From Candidatus Gallimonas faecavium (GTDB lineage: Bacteria > Bacillota > Clostridia > Christensenellales > Borkfalkiaceae): 36,522 bases of DNA. Location: the NCBI GenBank assembly GCA_904391375.1, contig CAJFMF010000004.1, positions 1 through 36,522 of the forward strand, given 5' to 3'. The notes beneath the pieces were generated by a model. That model was not told the DNA's origin, did no database searches, and saw only the letters and a program-made list of their open reading frames with translations. Position numbers and translations under genes: made by a program. Numbering within the stretch: position 1 is the first letter of the stretch; every line of letters begins with the position of its first letter. Below, piece after piece: positions 26,570 through 36,522 of this stretch.

Positions 26570-27363
26570 TGAAGTGGAAACTTGGCATTTCAACGGCATC
26601 GCTCTTTCTGCGTGCCAACAACGAGGACGCACTGCCGCTTTTCCGTGCGTGGAATATTCCCTATGCCGAGGTCTTTCTCACCTCCTTTTCGGAGTACAAT
26701 CCCCGCTTTGCAAGCGCGCTCGCGGCGGCCAAGGGCGACGTAAAGGTGCATTCCGTCCACGTCCTCAACACGCAGTTCGAGCCGCAGCTCTATGCGGAAC
26801 ACCCGCGCGTCAGGACGGATGCCTATGACTGGCTCAAAAAGGCTATGGCATCCGCGCGCAATTTAGGCGCCCGCAACTATACCTTTCACGGGATCGCGCG
26901 CATCAAGCGCACCTTTCGCGAAAACCTGCCCCGTGCTGCCGAGGAGACCGAAAAGATCTACGAGACCTGTCGGGAATACGGCGTGCGGCTGTGCTATGAA
27001 AACGTGGAATGGGCGCTCTACAATCGCCCCGGCGTGTTCACCGAACTCAAAAAACGCTGTGCGGGGCTTGGCGGCGTCCTGGACATCAAACAGGCGCGCA
27101 TCTCGGGCTACGACTGGCGGGAATATCTCGCGGAAATGGGCGAGGATCTCGCTACCGTCCACGTCAGCGACATCGATGCGGCGGGAAAGATGTGCCTGCC
27201 CGGAAAGGGCGTGTTTCCCTTCCGCGAACTGTTCTCCCGCCTGCGGGACGTCGGCTTTTGCGGCGCGGTGCTCATCGAAAATTACTCCCGCGACTATCGG
27301 GACCTCGAGGAGCTGCGGGCATCCTATGACTGGCTGTGCGAAGTTTCTGCACAGGTCCGTTAA
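26569..27363 (+). CDS. Xylose isomerase-like TIM-barrel protein (sugar phosphate isomerase/epimerase)
   Basis: MKWKLGISTASLFLR..., KVHSVHVLNTQFEP, LGARNYTFHGIA, VRLCYENVEWAL, GVLDIKQARISGYDWREYL, VHVSDIDAAGKMCLPGKGVFPF; start overlaps the previous stop (TGATG). Confidence 0.83.
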   Translation: MKWKLGISTASLFLRANNEDALPLFRAWNIPYAEVFLTSFSEYNPRFASALAAAKGDVKVHSVHVLNTQFEPQLYAEHPRVRTDAYDWLKKAMASARNLGARNYTFHGIARIKRTFRENLPRAAEETEKIYETCREYGVRLCYENVEWALYNRPGVFTELKKRCAGLGGVLDIKQARISGYDWREYLAEMGEDLATVHVSDIDAAGKMCLPGKGVFPFRELFSRLRDVGFCGAVLIENYSRDYRDLEELRASYDWLCEVSAQVR

Positions 27364-27391
27364 ATTTTTTTCGCCGACGCCGCGAAAAAAA

Positions 27392-27420
27392 TTGACAAGT
27401 TCTCCCGTCTTTGCTATAAT
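27392..27420 (+). promoter_or_regulatory. sigma70 promoter of rpsU
   Basis: TTGACA - 17 nt - TATAAT. Confidence 0.85.
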
Positions 27421-27470
27421 ATCCGAGCATGGATATGCAAGTAAGTGCTGCGGCGAAGGAGGGTTGAAAT

Positions 27471-27647
27471 ATGTCTACGATCAGAGTCGGAGAAAACGAG
27501 AATCTCGAAAGCGCGCTTCGCCGTTTCAAGAGAAAGTGCTCCCGCGACGGCATCATCGGCGATCTCCGCAAGAAGGAGTTCTACGAGAAGCCTTCCGTGA
27601 AGAAGCGCAAGAAGGCGGAAGCCGCTCGCAAGAGAAGCAGAAACTGA
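27471..27647 (+). CDS. rpsU: 30S ribosomal protein S21
   Basis: 58 aa [58 protein letters not shown]; below the ORF-track length cutoff. Confidence 0.96.
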   Translation: MSTIRVGENENLESALRRFKRKCSRDGIIGDLRKKEFYEKPSVKKRKKAEAARKRSRN

Positions 27648-27653
27648 GAAACA

Positions 27654-27688
27654 AAAGATCCGTAACGCTTGGTTACGGATCTTTTTTT
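27654..27688 (+). terminator. Rho-independent terminator after rpsU
   Basis: AAAGATCCGTAAC-GCTTG-GTTACGGATCTTT perfect 13-bp stem with T run. Confidence 0.93.
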
Positions 27689-27725
27689 GCAATTTTTAGC
27701 GTTTTATGTCGGATTTCGGGAGGTC

Positions 27726-28127
27726 ATGTCGATGGAACGTACGCTCAAGATGCTCGCAAAAGAGGCAAAGACGCGCATGAAAAAAGGATTCTGGGAGAAA
27801 TGCGAACGCGACCTGGACGCCTGCCGCCGCGATGCCCGCGCAAAGGGGATCAGCGAGAGCAAGGCGGAACATTACTTTGTCGGCAAAGTGACGGATGCCA
27901 TCCGCGGCGATACGCCCGACGCATTTTATCTCAAAGTCAAGAAACTGCTCACCGAGGAAGGCGAGGTCTCGGATGCGATCGGCAGACTCACCGACAAGGC
28001 CTACTACGCAACGCTCTCTTACGAGGAGAAACAGCGCTATAATCTGGAGCTCTCGGAAAAATATCTCGAGGCGCTCAAGCGCTTCAAGCGCGAATATCCC
28101 TTTGAAAAGGCGGGGAAGACGCAATAA
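27726..28127 (+). CDS. Hypothetical charged, helical protein
   Basis: ORF MSMERTLKMLAKEAKTRMKKGFWEKCERDLDACRRDARAKGISESK... with plausible start at 27726 or 27732; no recognised domain. Confidence 0.65.
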   Translation: MSMERTLKMLAKEAKTRMKKGFWEKCERDLDACRRDARAKGISESKAEHYFVGKVTDAIRGDTPDAFYLKVKKLLTEEGEVSDAIGRLTDKAYYATLSYEEKQRYNLELSEKYLEALKRFKREYPFEKAGKTQ

Positions 28128-28132
28128 ATATA

Positions 28133-28159
28133 TCACGGCGGACATTTTGTCCGCCGTGA
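28133..28159. terminator. Hairpin between the hypothetical gene and the AT-rich island
   Basis: TCACGGCGGACA-TTT-TGTCCGCCGTGA perfect 12-bp stem; lacks a clear T tract. Confidence 0.6.
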
Positions 28160-28301
28160 AGTGTTATAACAAATCATTGAGTTCCGCAAGCATTATGGTA
28201 AAAGCTCAGTTCCATACTATCATTGTCGATAGTTTATCGCATTAAAGTGGCCGTATAATTCATCTTGTATTAAGAGTTGAAACGAAGACTATATCCAATT
28301 T

Positions 28302-28871
28302 TTAGATAGAACGTACCGACTGTTTAGCTGCCTCTACTAAATTAGGATACTGGCGTTCGTACATATTCATATGTGACAATAGAGCAAGCTGTACAGTTAT
28401 TTTATCTAATTGTTCGCTCATATCAGGCATAACGTATTCGGAGGAAGCTCCAGACAAATCTGCAAGATAGTTGTTAAGATTATACTGCCTATATCCATCA
28501 ATGCCCAAATATCCAAGTATACAAAGCACTATGCTGATCTGATCTATACGAAGCTGAATTACTTTTTCATTGGAACTTTTGATAAAATAATTTGTACAAG
28601 CTGTTAAAAGATCATATGCGTCGATTATTGCACCTGAACATGCCAAGGTTTGAAAAGCTTGTCTTGTCCATACTAATGATAATTTGTCGTATTCTCTGTA
28701 TATGTCTAAATATATTTGAAATGAATCAACATAGCATCCCCGAGCTCTAAGAGCTGCTGCAGCACGGAACGAAGACGATTCATCATAAGGCTGCTTTTCG
28801 CAGAAGACTCCCGGCCGATCCAAATTGATTGTATTTTTCATAATTTTTAAAAAAGCGGATTCATTCATCAT
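28302..28871 (-). CDS. Hypothetical protein (AT-rich island)
   Basis: 189-aa ORF MMNESAFLKIMKNTINLDRPGVFCEKQPYDESSSFRAAAALRARGCYVDSF...; GGAGG RBS 5 nt before the ATG. Confidence 0.75.
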   Translation of the reverse strand: MMNESAFLKIMKNTINLDRPGVFCEKQPYDESSSFRAAAALRARGCYVDSFQIYLDIYREYDKLSLVWTRQAFQTLACSGAIIDAYDLLTACTNYFIKSSNEKVIQLRIDQISIVLCILGYLGIDGYRQYNLNNYLADLSGASSEYVMPDMSEQLDKITVQLALLSHMNMYERQYPNLVEAAKQSVRSI

Positions 28872-28896
28872 GAGTCCCTCCAAAATATATTAAATT

Positions 28897-29316
28897 TTAC
28901 CTAATATTAAAAAAGTCTTTTAAATCGGCAATAGCATCTTGATTGCCTTGAGCAGCAGATTTTTTAAGCCAGCTAACAGCCTTTAATAAATCTTTTGGAA
29001 CACCTAATCCCTCATTATAACATACTGCCAGCATATATTGCGCACCATCGTGTCCCTGCTCGGCTGCCTTTTTAAGCCATTTTGTCGCCATTGAAAAATT
29101 TTGTGCAACACCTGTTCCACGTGCATACATTAAACCCAAGTCATATTGTGCATTCACCTGATTTTGCTGCGCTGCCATCTCTATCCATCGCACAGCTTCA
29201 GCGTAACGGCCGCTTTGTCTGCATATTGTTCCATACAAGTATTGTGACTGCACATCACCGCTGATAGCCCTTTCTTGCAAACTTGCTAACATTTGATTTA
29301 CGTTATTTTTGTTCAT
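28897..29316 (-). CDS. Sel1-like repeat protein
   Basis: Repeats ..AVRWIEMAAQQNQVNAQYDLGLMYARGTGVAQNFSMATKWLKKAAEQGHDGAQYMLAVCYNEGLGVPKDLLKAVSWLKKSAAQGNQDA; RBS TGGAGG. Confidence 0.9.
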   Translation of the reverse strand: MNKNNVNQMLASLQERAISGDVQSQYLYGTICRQSGRYAEAVRWIEMAAQQNQVNAQYDLGLMYARGTGVAQNFSMATKWLKKAAEQGHDGAQYMLAVCYNEGLGVPKDLLKAVSWLKKSAAQGNQDAIADLKDFFNIR

Positions 29317-29474
29317 AATTTTTCCTCCAAATCTTTATTGCAGGAGTATTATAACATATAGGTGTATCAGCTTTTGAGAATACGAAAAAATTTTTTAATA
29401 TTTTTTTAGAAATCTTAAAAAATATGGGGGCGGCTGCGGCTGTCCCTTTTTTCCTGCCGATTTGTGCGGAGAAC

Positions 29475-29503
29475 TTGTCATTTTGCGGCGGGTATGGTAT
29501 AAT
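29475..29503 (+). promoter_or_regulatory. sigma70 promoter of pcrA
   Basis: TTGTCA - 17 nt - TATAAT. Confidence 0.75.
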
Positions 29504-29511
29504 GGGCAGGT

Positions 29512-31932
29512 ATGATAGATCTTGAACAGCTCAACGAAGAACAGCTTGCGCCCGTCCTCGACACCGAGGGCGCCGTTCTGGTGCTTGCGGGCGCGGGAAG
29601 CGGAAAGACGCGCGTGCTCACGTCGCGGATTGCCCATCTCGTCGCAGAAAAGGGCGTTCCGCCCGAGAATATTCTCGCCATTACCTTCACCAACAAGGCG
29701 GCGAAGGAGATGCGCGAGCGCCTTGACAAACTGACGGACGTCGCGCGGATGTGGGTGTGTACCATTCACTCCATGTGCGTGAAGATCCTGCGGATGTTTG
29801 CGGAGAGAAGGGGACTTTCCTCCAATTTTTCCATCTATTCCGAGCAGGAGCGTTCCGCGGTCATCAAGCAGGCGTTCAAGGAGTGCGGCTATGACGATGA
29901 GGACGGAAAACTGCTCAAATCCGTCAAATGGCATATTTCCAACGCCAAAATGCTGGGCCTGCCCCCGCGCGACTATGCGCTCCGCTATCGTGCCGAGGGA
30001 ACGGTCGTCGAGACGGCCGTCAAGGTATATGAGGCATACAATGCGCATTTGAAGGCCTATAACGCCCTTGACTTTGACGACCTGCTCACTGAGACGCTCG
30101 CTCTGCTCCAGGAGGACGCCGAAGCGCTCGAATACCTTTCGGGGCGGTTCCGCTATATCCATGTGGACGAGTTTCAGGATACCAACGCCGTACAGTTCGA
30201 GATCGTCAAATGCCTTGCCTCCGTCCACGGGAATCTGTTTGTCGTGGGCGATGACGATCAGTCCATCTACGGTTGGCGCGGGGCAAAGATCGAAAATATT
30301 CTCGGGTTCGAGCGTGTCTACCCCAAGGCGAAGGTCTATAAATTACAGCAGAATTATCGTTCGACCAAGTCCATTCTGGCGCTCGCGAATGCGTCCATCG
30401 CCCATAACGCACACCGCAAGGGCAAGACGCTTCACACGGACAACCCCGACGGCACGCCGCCCGTCTACTACGAGGCGGAGGACGAAACGGCGGAAGCGCT
30501 CTATTGTGCGCGGAACATCATGAATCTGCGCGCCCAGGGATATCGACTTTCCGATTTTGCCGTTCTCATGCGCATCAATGCGCTCACGCGCTCCTTTGAA
30601 CAGGAATTTACCAAGTACGGCATTTCCTATAAGGTGTTCGGCGGGTTCAAGTTCTTTGAGCGCAAGGAGATCAAGGACATCCTTGCCTACCTGCGTGTGG
30701 CGGGCAATCCCTTCGACTCGGAGGCCGTCGCGCGCATCATCAACGTCCCGCGCCGCGGCATCGGCGAAAAGACGGTGCAGGCGCTCTTCGACTACGCACA
30801 AAAAGAGGACGTCTCCCTCTACGATGCCGTCCTCGACTGCGATCTTCTGCCCGTAAACGGCGGGACAAAAGAAAAACTGCGCGCCTTCGGGAAATACCTC
30901 AAAGAGCTTGTCGTCGAGGCACAGGTGCGTCCCGTCGACTCCTTCGTGGACTACCTTCTCCAGACGTCGCAGATGCGCGAACAGTACGCGGACAACTCCG
31001 ATGAGTCGGTCACCAAACGCGCCAACATCGATGAATTTTTCAACTCGGTCGAGGAGTTCGTGCGCATGAACCCCGAGGCGTCGCTCTCCGACTATCTGCA
31101 GCAGATCACGCTCTATTCGGACACCGACGAGATGGACGAGGGCGACTACGTCACCATTGCCACCATCCACGCCGTCAAAGGGCTGGAATTCCGGTGCGTG
31201 TTCGTCGTCGGACTGGAAAAGGACGTCATGCCCACTTCCCGCGCCCAGAACGACCCCGCGGCGCTCGAAGAGGAGCGCCGCCTCATGTACGTCGCCATCA
31301 CGCGTGCGCGCGAACGGCTGTTTCTGACGCGCTCCAAGAGCCGCTATCTCTACGGGCATCGGGAGCTCACGATGCGCTCGCAGTTCGTGGACGAGCTCGA
31401 CGGCGTTCTCGAACTGCCGCAAAAGGCGGTCTATAAGCGCTACTCGGGCGACTATACCCATTCGGACGGCTATGAACGCGGCTACGGCAGCTACGGCGCG
31501 GGCCGCGGCTCGGGCGGCTCGGGCGGCTCGGGCGGCTTCGGTAGCGGCTCGGGCGGCTATGGCGGCTTCGGCCAGGGTTCGCGCAGCCGTCGGGAAACGG
31601 TGACTTATGTCGGTACATACAGCGGCTCCAAAGAGGAGAACGCCTTCCGTACCTTCGGCGCGGGGAATGCCCCGAAACGGGACGTGCGTCCTTCCGATTC
31701 CGCGCCCGTGGTACGGTTCGGCAATGCGGGAACGACCGCTGCGCCGCAGCAGCCCCGCAAGGATACCTCCGGGTTTGCGGTAGGCGTGCGCGTCCGCCAT
31801 GCGCGCTTCGGCGACGGCGTCGTCACGGCCATGCGCGGAGCCGGCTCCAACGTCATTATCACGGTAAAATTTGAGAAGGCGGGCAATAAGGACCTCGCCG
31901 CGGCACTCGCGCCGCTCGAAATTTTACAGTAG
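29512..31932 (+). CDS. pcrA: ATP-dependent DNA helicase PcrA/UvrD
   Basis: LNEEQLAPVLDTEGAVLVLAGAGSGKTRVLTSRIAHLV, FTNKAAKEMRERL, VDEFQDTNAVQFEIV, VGDDDQSIYGWRGA, QNYRSTKSIL, TIHAVKGLEF; C-terminal Tudor-like segment VRHARFGDGVV. Ends in TAG. Confidence 0.95.
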   Translation: MIDLEQLNEEQLAPVLDTEGAVLVLAGAGSGKTRVLTSRIAHLVAEKGVPPENILAITFTNKAAKEMRERLDKLTDVARMWVCTIHSMCVKILRMFAERRGLSSNFSIYSEQERSAVIKQAFKECGYDDEDGKLLKSVKWHISNAKMLGLPPRDYALRYRAEGTVVETAVKVYEAYNAHLKAYNALDFDDLLTETLALLQEDAEALEYLSGRFRYIHVDEFQDTNAVQFEIVKCLASVHGNLFVVGDDDQSIYGWRGAKIENILGFERVYPKAKVYKLQQNYRSTKSILALANASIAHNAHRKGKTLHTDNPDGTPPVYYEAEDETAEALYCARNIMNLRAQGYRLSDFAVLMRINALTRSFEQEFTKYGISYKVFGGFKFFERKEIKDILAYLRVAGNPFDSEAVARIINVPRRGIGEKTVQALFDYAQKEDVSLYDAVLDCDLLPVNGGTKEKLRAFGKYLKELVVEAQVRPVDSFVDYLLQTSQMREQYADNSDESVTKRANIDEFFNSVEEFVRMNPEASLSDYLQQITLYSDTDEMDEGDYVTIATIHAVKGLEFRCVFVVGLEKDVMPTSRAQNDPAALEEERRLMYVAITRARERLFLTRSKSRYLYGHRELTMRSQFVDELDGVLELPQKAVYKRYSGDYTHSDGYERGYGSYGAGRGSGGSGGSGGFGSGSGGYGGFGQGSRSRRETVTYVGTYSGSKEENAFRTFGAGNAPKRDVRPSDSAPVVRFGNAGTTAAPQQPRKDTSGFAVGVRVRHARFGDGVVTAMRGAGSNVIITVKFEKAGNKDLAAALAPLEILQ

Positions 31933-31937
31933 TCTGA

Positions 31938-33956
<2,019 letters not shown>

Positions 33957-34128
33957 TGCCCTCTGCGCGGCGAGACGACCCGATCTGTCGGAATATTTCG
34001 TTTTGAGCCGCTTTGAGCAAGAGCATATTTTCGGGCGGACGGCACAGAGTCGGCAGACGCAAGCCGTCCGCAATTCAAAAAACTGCTTCGTTTGCCTGAA
34101 ATTTGTCATCTGTAAAACGCAATCCCCT

Positions 34129-34156
34129 AAAACGCCGCAGCCCTTGCGGCGTTTTT
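34129..34156 (+). terminator. Rho-independent terminator downstream of ligA
   Basis: AAAACGCCGCA-GCCCT-TGCGGCGTTTT + T. Confidence 0.85.
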
Positions 34157-34515
34157 GCATTATTTGCGCAAAATTTTTCTATTTTTGTTTTTCAGTTGCC
34201 AATATTATAAATGGGGATAAATGGCTCCGACGGACAGCAGGGGACGAGTGATCTGACAGGAAAACGACAGGAATGCGAAACAAACCTCTGCCGTGAGAGC
34301 GTTTTCGGCCATGCTTTGCGGCGGACAGCGGGATTTTGCGCAGTTCATACATTCCGAATTACGGGCGTGACGGGTATGGGAAATGCGAATGCAAGGAATG
34401 CAGATCAGGAAAAATCATTTGCGAAAAAAGTCCGAAAAATGATACAAAAGGGAGAAAAAAGTCGGCAAAATATGAAAAAAAATGTATTTTTTCATAAAAA
34501 TTTTTGCTCAAGTGA

Positions 34516-34543
34516 TTGACATACAAGGGGGGGGGTATATAAT
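34516..34543 (+). promoter_or_regulatory. sigma70 promoter with G9 homopolymer in the spacer
   Basis: TTGACA(34516-34521) - TACAAGGGGGGGGGTA (16 nt) - TATAAT(34538-34543); G9 at 34527-34535. Confidence 0.85.
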
Positions 34544-34575
34544 ATATGATGTCAAATGAAAACAGGAGGTTTCGT

Positions 34576-35871
34576 ATGAAGAGGATCTGGAAGGCGATTA
34601 CGGCGCTCGGGTTGACCGCAGCTCTGTGTTTGCCGCTTGCATCCTGCAGCGAGGGCCAAAACGGCAAGTCTGCCTATGAGATTGCCGTGGAGAACGGCTT
34701 CGAAGGCAGCGTGACGGAATGGCTCGAGAGCCTGAAAGGCGAGCAGGGTGAGCAAGGCGAAAAAGGCGAACAGGGCGAGAAGGGCGACAAGGGTGACAAA
34801 GGTGACACCGGAGCCCAGGGCGAAAAAGGCGAACAGGGTGAACAGGGCCCTGAAGGCCCCGCAGGCCCGCAGGGTGAGCCCGGCAAAGACGGCCAGGACG
34901 GTCAGGACGGCGCACAGGGTCCTGCAGGCCCCGCAGGCCCGCAGGGTGAGCCCGGCAAAGACGGCCAGGACGGCGAGAACGGCTTCAACGGCGAAGACGG
35001 AGAAGACGGCGTCGGAATTGCGAACATTACCTATCGTTATGAGTATGACGCGGAGGACAACTGCTTCTATACGGTAATTATCTTTACGATGACGGACAAT
35101 ACGACGTATGAAGTCAAGGTTCCCAGTGCGGCAGACCCTGAAAAGACCTACGAGGCCTCTACGGAAGAGGAGCTCGCATCGTTGCTTCAGTCGGGTGCTT
35201 CCAATGTCACCCTGACGGCGGATGTCACGCTCAACGAATACATCCCCGTTTCGGGAAACGTCACGCTTGATCTGGACGGCAATACGCTCACGATCGGCGC
35301 GGACATCGGCGACGTCGCAATTCGTGCCAACGCGGGTGCGACGCTGACCATCACCGGCAACGGGACGATCGATGCGACCAACGCCGATGACAATACCGTT
35401 CCCGTAGCGGCTATGGCCGAGGGTGCAACGGTCATCATCGAAGACGGTACTATTCTCACCGATACGCCCAATGAGTCGTGCGTGTTTGCAGGATTCGGCG
35501 GTAAGGTCGTCATCAACGGCGGTACCTTCAAGAACCTCAGCACCGAGGACTACGCCTATGGCGGCGGCGCTCCGCTTACGGTCAATGTCTCCAACAGCGC
35601 GTCCGTGTCTGACCTTGTCGTCAACGGCGGTACGTTCATCGGCCGCAGCCCCGCACAGGGAGACGACAATCTCGGCGGCTCCTTCGTGGCGGCAGACAAG
35701 ATCTGCTTCGCAACGGCGGAAAATACCTATGTCGTCGGAACGCTGGAAGATGCCGCTGCGGCAGGTGTTTCGGTGGCGGTCAACATGACGGCTTATGAAT
35801 CGCTCGGCGAGGCTCTGAAGGCTGTCAATGCCGATCAGGGAACCGATCGCATCACCGTTACGCTCCTTTAG
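34576..35871 (+). CDS. Collagen-like (GXY) repeat surface lipoprotein with beta-helix-like region; reading frame stops at an in-frame TAG but continues open to the window end
   Basis: [55 protein letters not shown] then GXY triplets ([25 protein letters not shown]...); lipobox LASC; RBS AGGAGG. After TAG the same frame reads EGEYTLEGELATRAILRDNVVLQGMGVDKTVLTAADGG... with no stop to 36522. Confidence 0.88.
   Translation: MKRIWKAITALGLTAALCLPLASCSEGQNGKSAYEIAVENGFEGSVTEWLESLKGEQGEQGEKGEQGEKGDKGDKGDTGAQGEKGEQGEQGPEGPAGPQGEPGKDGQDGQDGAQGPAGPAGPQGEPGKDGQDGENGFNGEDGEDGVGIANITYRYEYDAEDNCFYTVIIFTMTDNTTYEVKVPSAADPEKTYEASTEEELASLLQSGASNVTLTADVTLNEYIPVSGNVTLDLDGNTLTIGADIGDVAIRANAGATLTITGNGTIDATNADDNTVPVAAMAEGATVIIEDGTILTDTPNESCVFAGFGGKVVINGGTFKNLSTEDYAYGGGAPLTVNVSNSASVSDLVVNGGTFIGRSPAQGDDNLGGSFVAADKICFATAENTYVVGTLEDAAAAGVSVAVNMTAYESLGEALKAVNADQGTDRITVTLL
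34855..34973. repeat. Perfect 47-bp direct repeat inside the collagen-like region, period 72 bp
   Basis: GGCCCCGCAGGCCCGCAGGGTGAGCCCGGCAAAGACGGCCAGGACGG at 34855-34901 and 34927-34973. Confidence 0.92.
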
Positions 35872-36522
35872 GAAGGAGAGTACACTCTGGAAGGCGAGCT
35901 CGCTACCCGCGCGATCCTGCGTGACAATGTCGTGCTGCAGGGCATGGGCGTCGACAAGACCGTCCTCACCGCGGCAGACGGCGGCCCCTCCGGACAGGCT
36001 GCGCTCTTTATCGGCGCTGCAAAGGATGTCACCGTCAAGGATATGACCATCGAGCTGACGGGCGGAACGGGCGATGCTTCTCCCATCAAAGCGACCTTCA
36101 GCGGCGACGCGGGCAATCATGACGTCTCGGAGAACCTTACGCTGGAAAATCTGAAGCTTGTCGGAAACAACCTCGGAAGCGGTCTCAATCTGCACGGCGT
36201 CCGCAACGTGGTCGTGAACAACGTCACGGTGGAAAATTATGCAAAGTGCGGCATTGCTCTTGCCTATGCGACCGATGTCGAGATCAGCAATGTCACCTTT
36301 ACAAAGGCGGAAGGCTGCTGGGCGGATATCGGCATGATGTATAATAACAATGCCGATTATGCGGTTCCCGTCACGGGCGTTGTGCTCGGCGAAGGGATCG
36401 ATTTCGCAATGTATGCGGTCTATGCGGAAAACGCAGAATACACCTTGGACTACTCGGAGTATGCCGACGTATTCGGCCTTACGCAGACCGCAGACGGCTG
36501 GGCGCTGACCCGGACGATCGCC

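Noticed and set aside
28160-28300. Coding or mobile-element remnants in the AT-rich spacer
   Set aside because: Only very short ORFs, and no transposase motif or terminal inverted repeats could be recognised.
34157-34515. Possible riboswitch or leader RNA upstream of the collagen-like gene
   Set aside because: No recognisable riboswitch motif, and the best promoter lies downstream of this region, so it would not be in the mRNA leader.
35869-35871. Genome-wide reassignment of UAG to an amino acid
   Set aside because: pcrA ends with TAG right after its conserved C-terminal domain (APLEILQ-TAG), so TAG appears to act as a normal stop; one internal TAG is not enough evidence. A genome-wide stop-codon tally and prfA search would be decisive.

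Overview
This is a 36.5-kb, mostly GC-rich bacterial chromosomal segment. From gene content and promoter style it is probably an uncultured Firmicutes/Clostridia-type genome (inference). Left end: a D-2-hydroxyacid/D-lactate dehydrogenase (minus) divergent from a GH3 beta-glucosidase. Centre (about 3.5-20.1 kb): a co-directional Wzx/Wzy-type exopolysaccharide locus with an initiating phosphoglycosyltransferase, five glycosyltransferases, GDP-mannose genes (mannose-6-P isomerase, phosphohexomutase, ManC-like), all four dTDP-L-rhamnose genes (rfbA/C/D/B), an O-antigen-polymerase-like protein and a flippase. Next come two unannotated membrane proteins and a second phosphohexomutase. Right half: an HTH regulator flanked by repeat- and hairpin-rich intergenic DNA, a bacterial sn-glycerol-1-phosphate dehydrogenase (AraM/EgsA family), a TIM-barrel sugar epimerase-like protein, rpsU, an AT-rich two-gene island (Sel1-repeat protein plus unknown), pcrA and ligA. 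The right edge holds a collagen-like (GXY) lipoprotein with beta-helix-like segments. Its promoter has a G9 tract between -35 and -10, and its reading frame is interrupted by one in-frame TAG but stays open to the window edge. The observations I rate most worth follow-up are the poly-G promoter, the in-frame amber codon, the tandem repeats on both sides of the regulator, the AT-rich island, and the cysteine-containing hydrophilic tails on the Wzx- and Wzy-like proteins. No tRNA, rRNA, CRISPR array, transposase or prophage was recognised.
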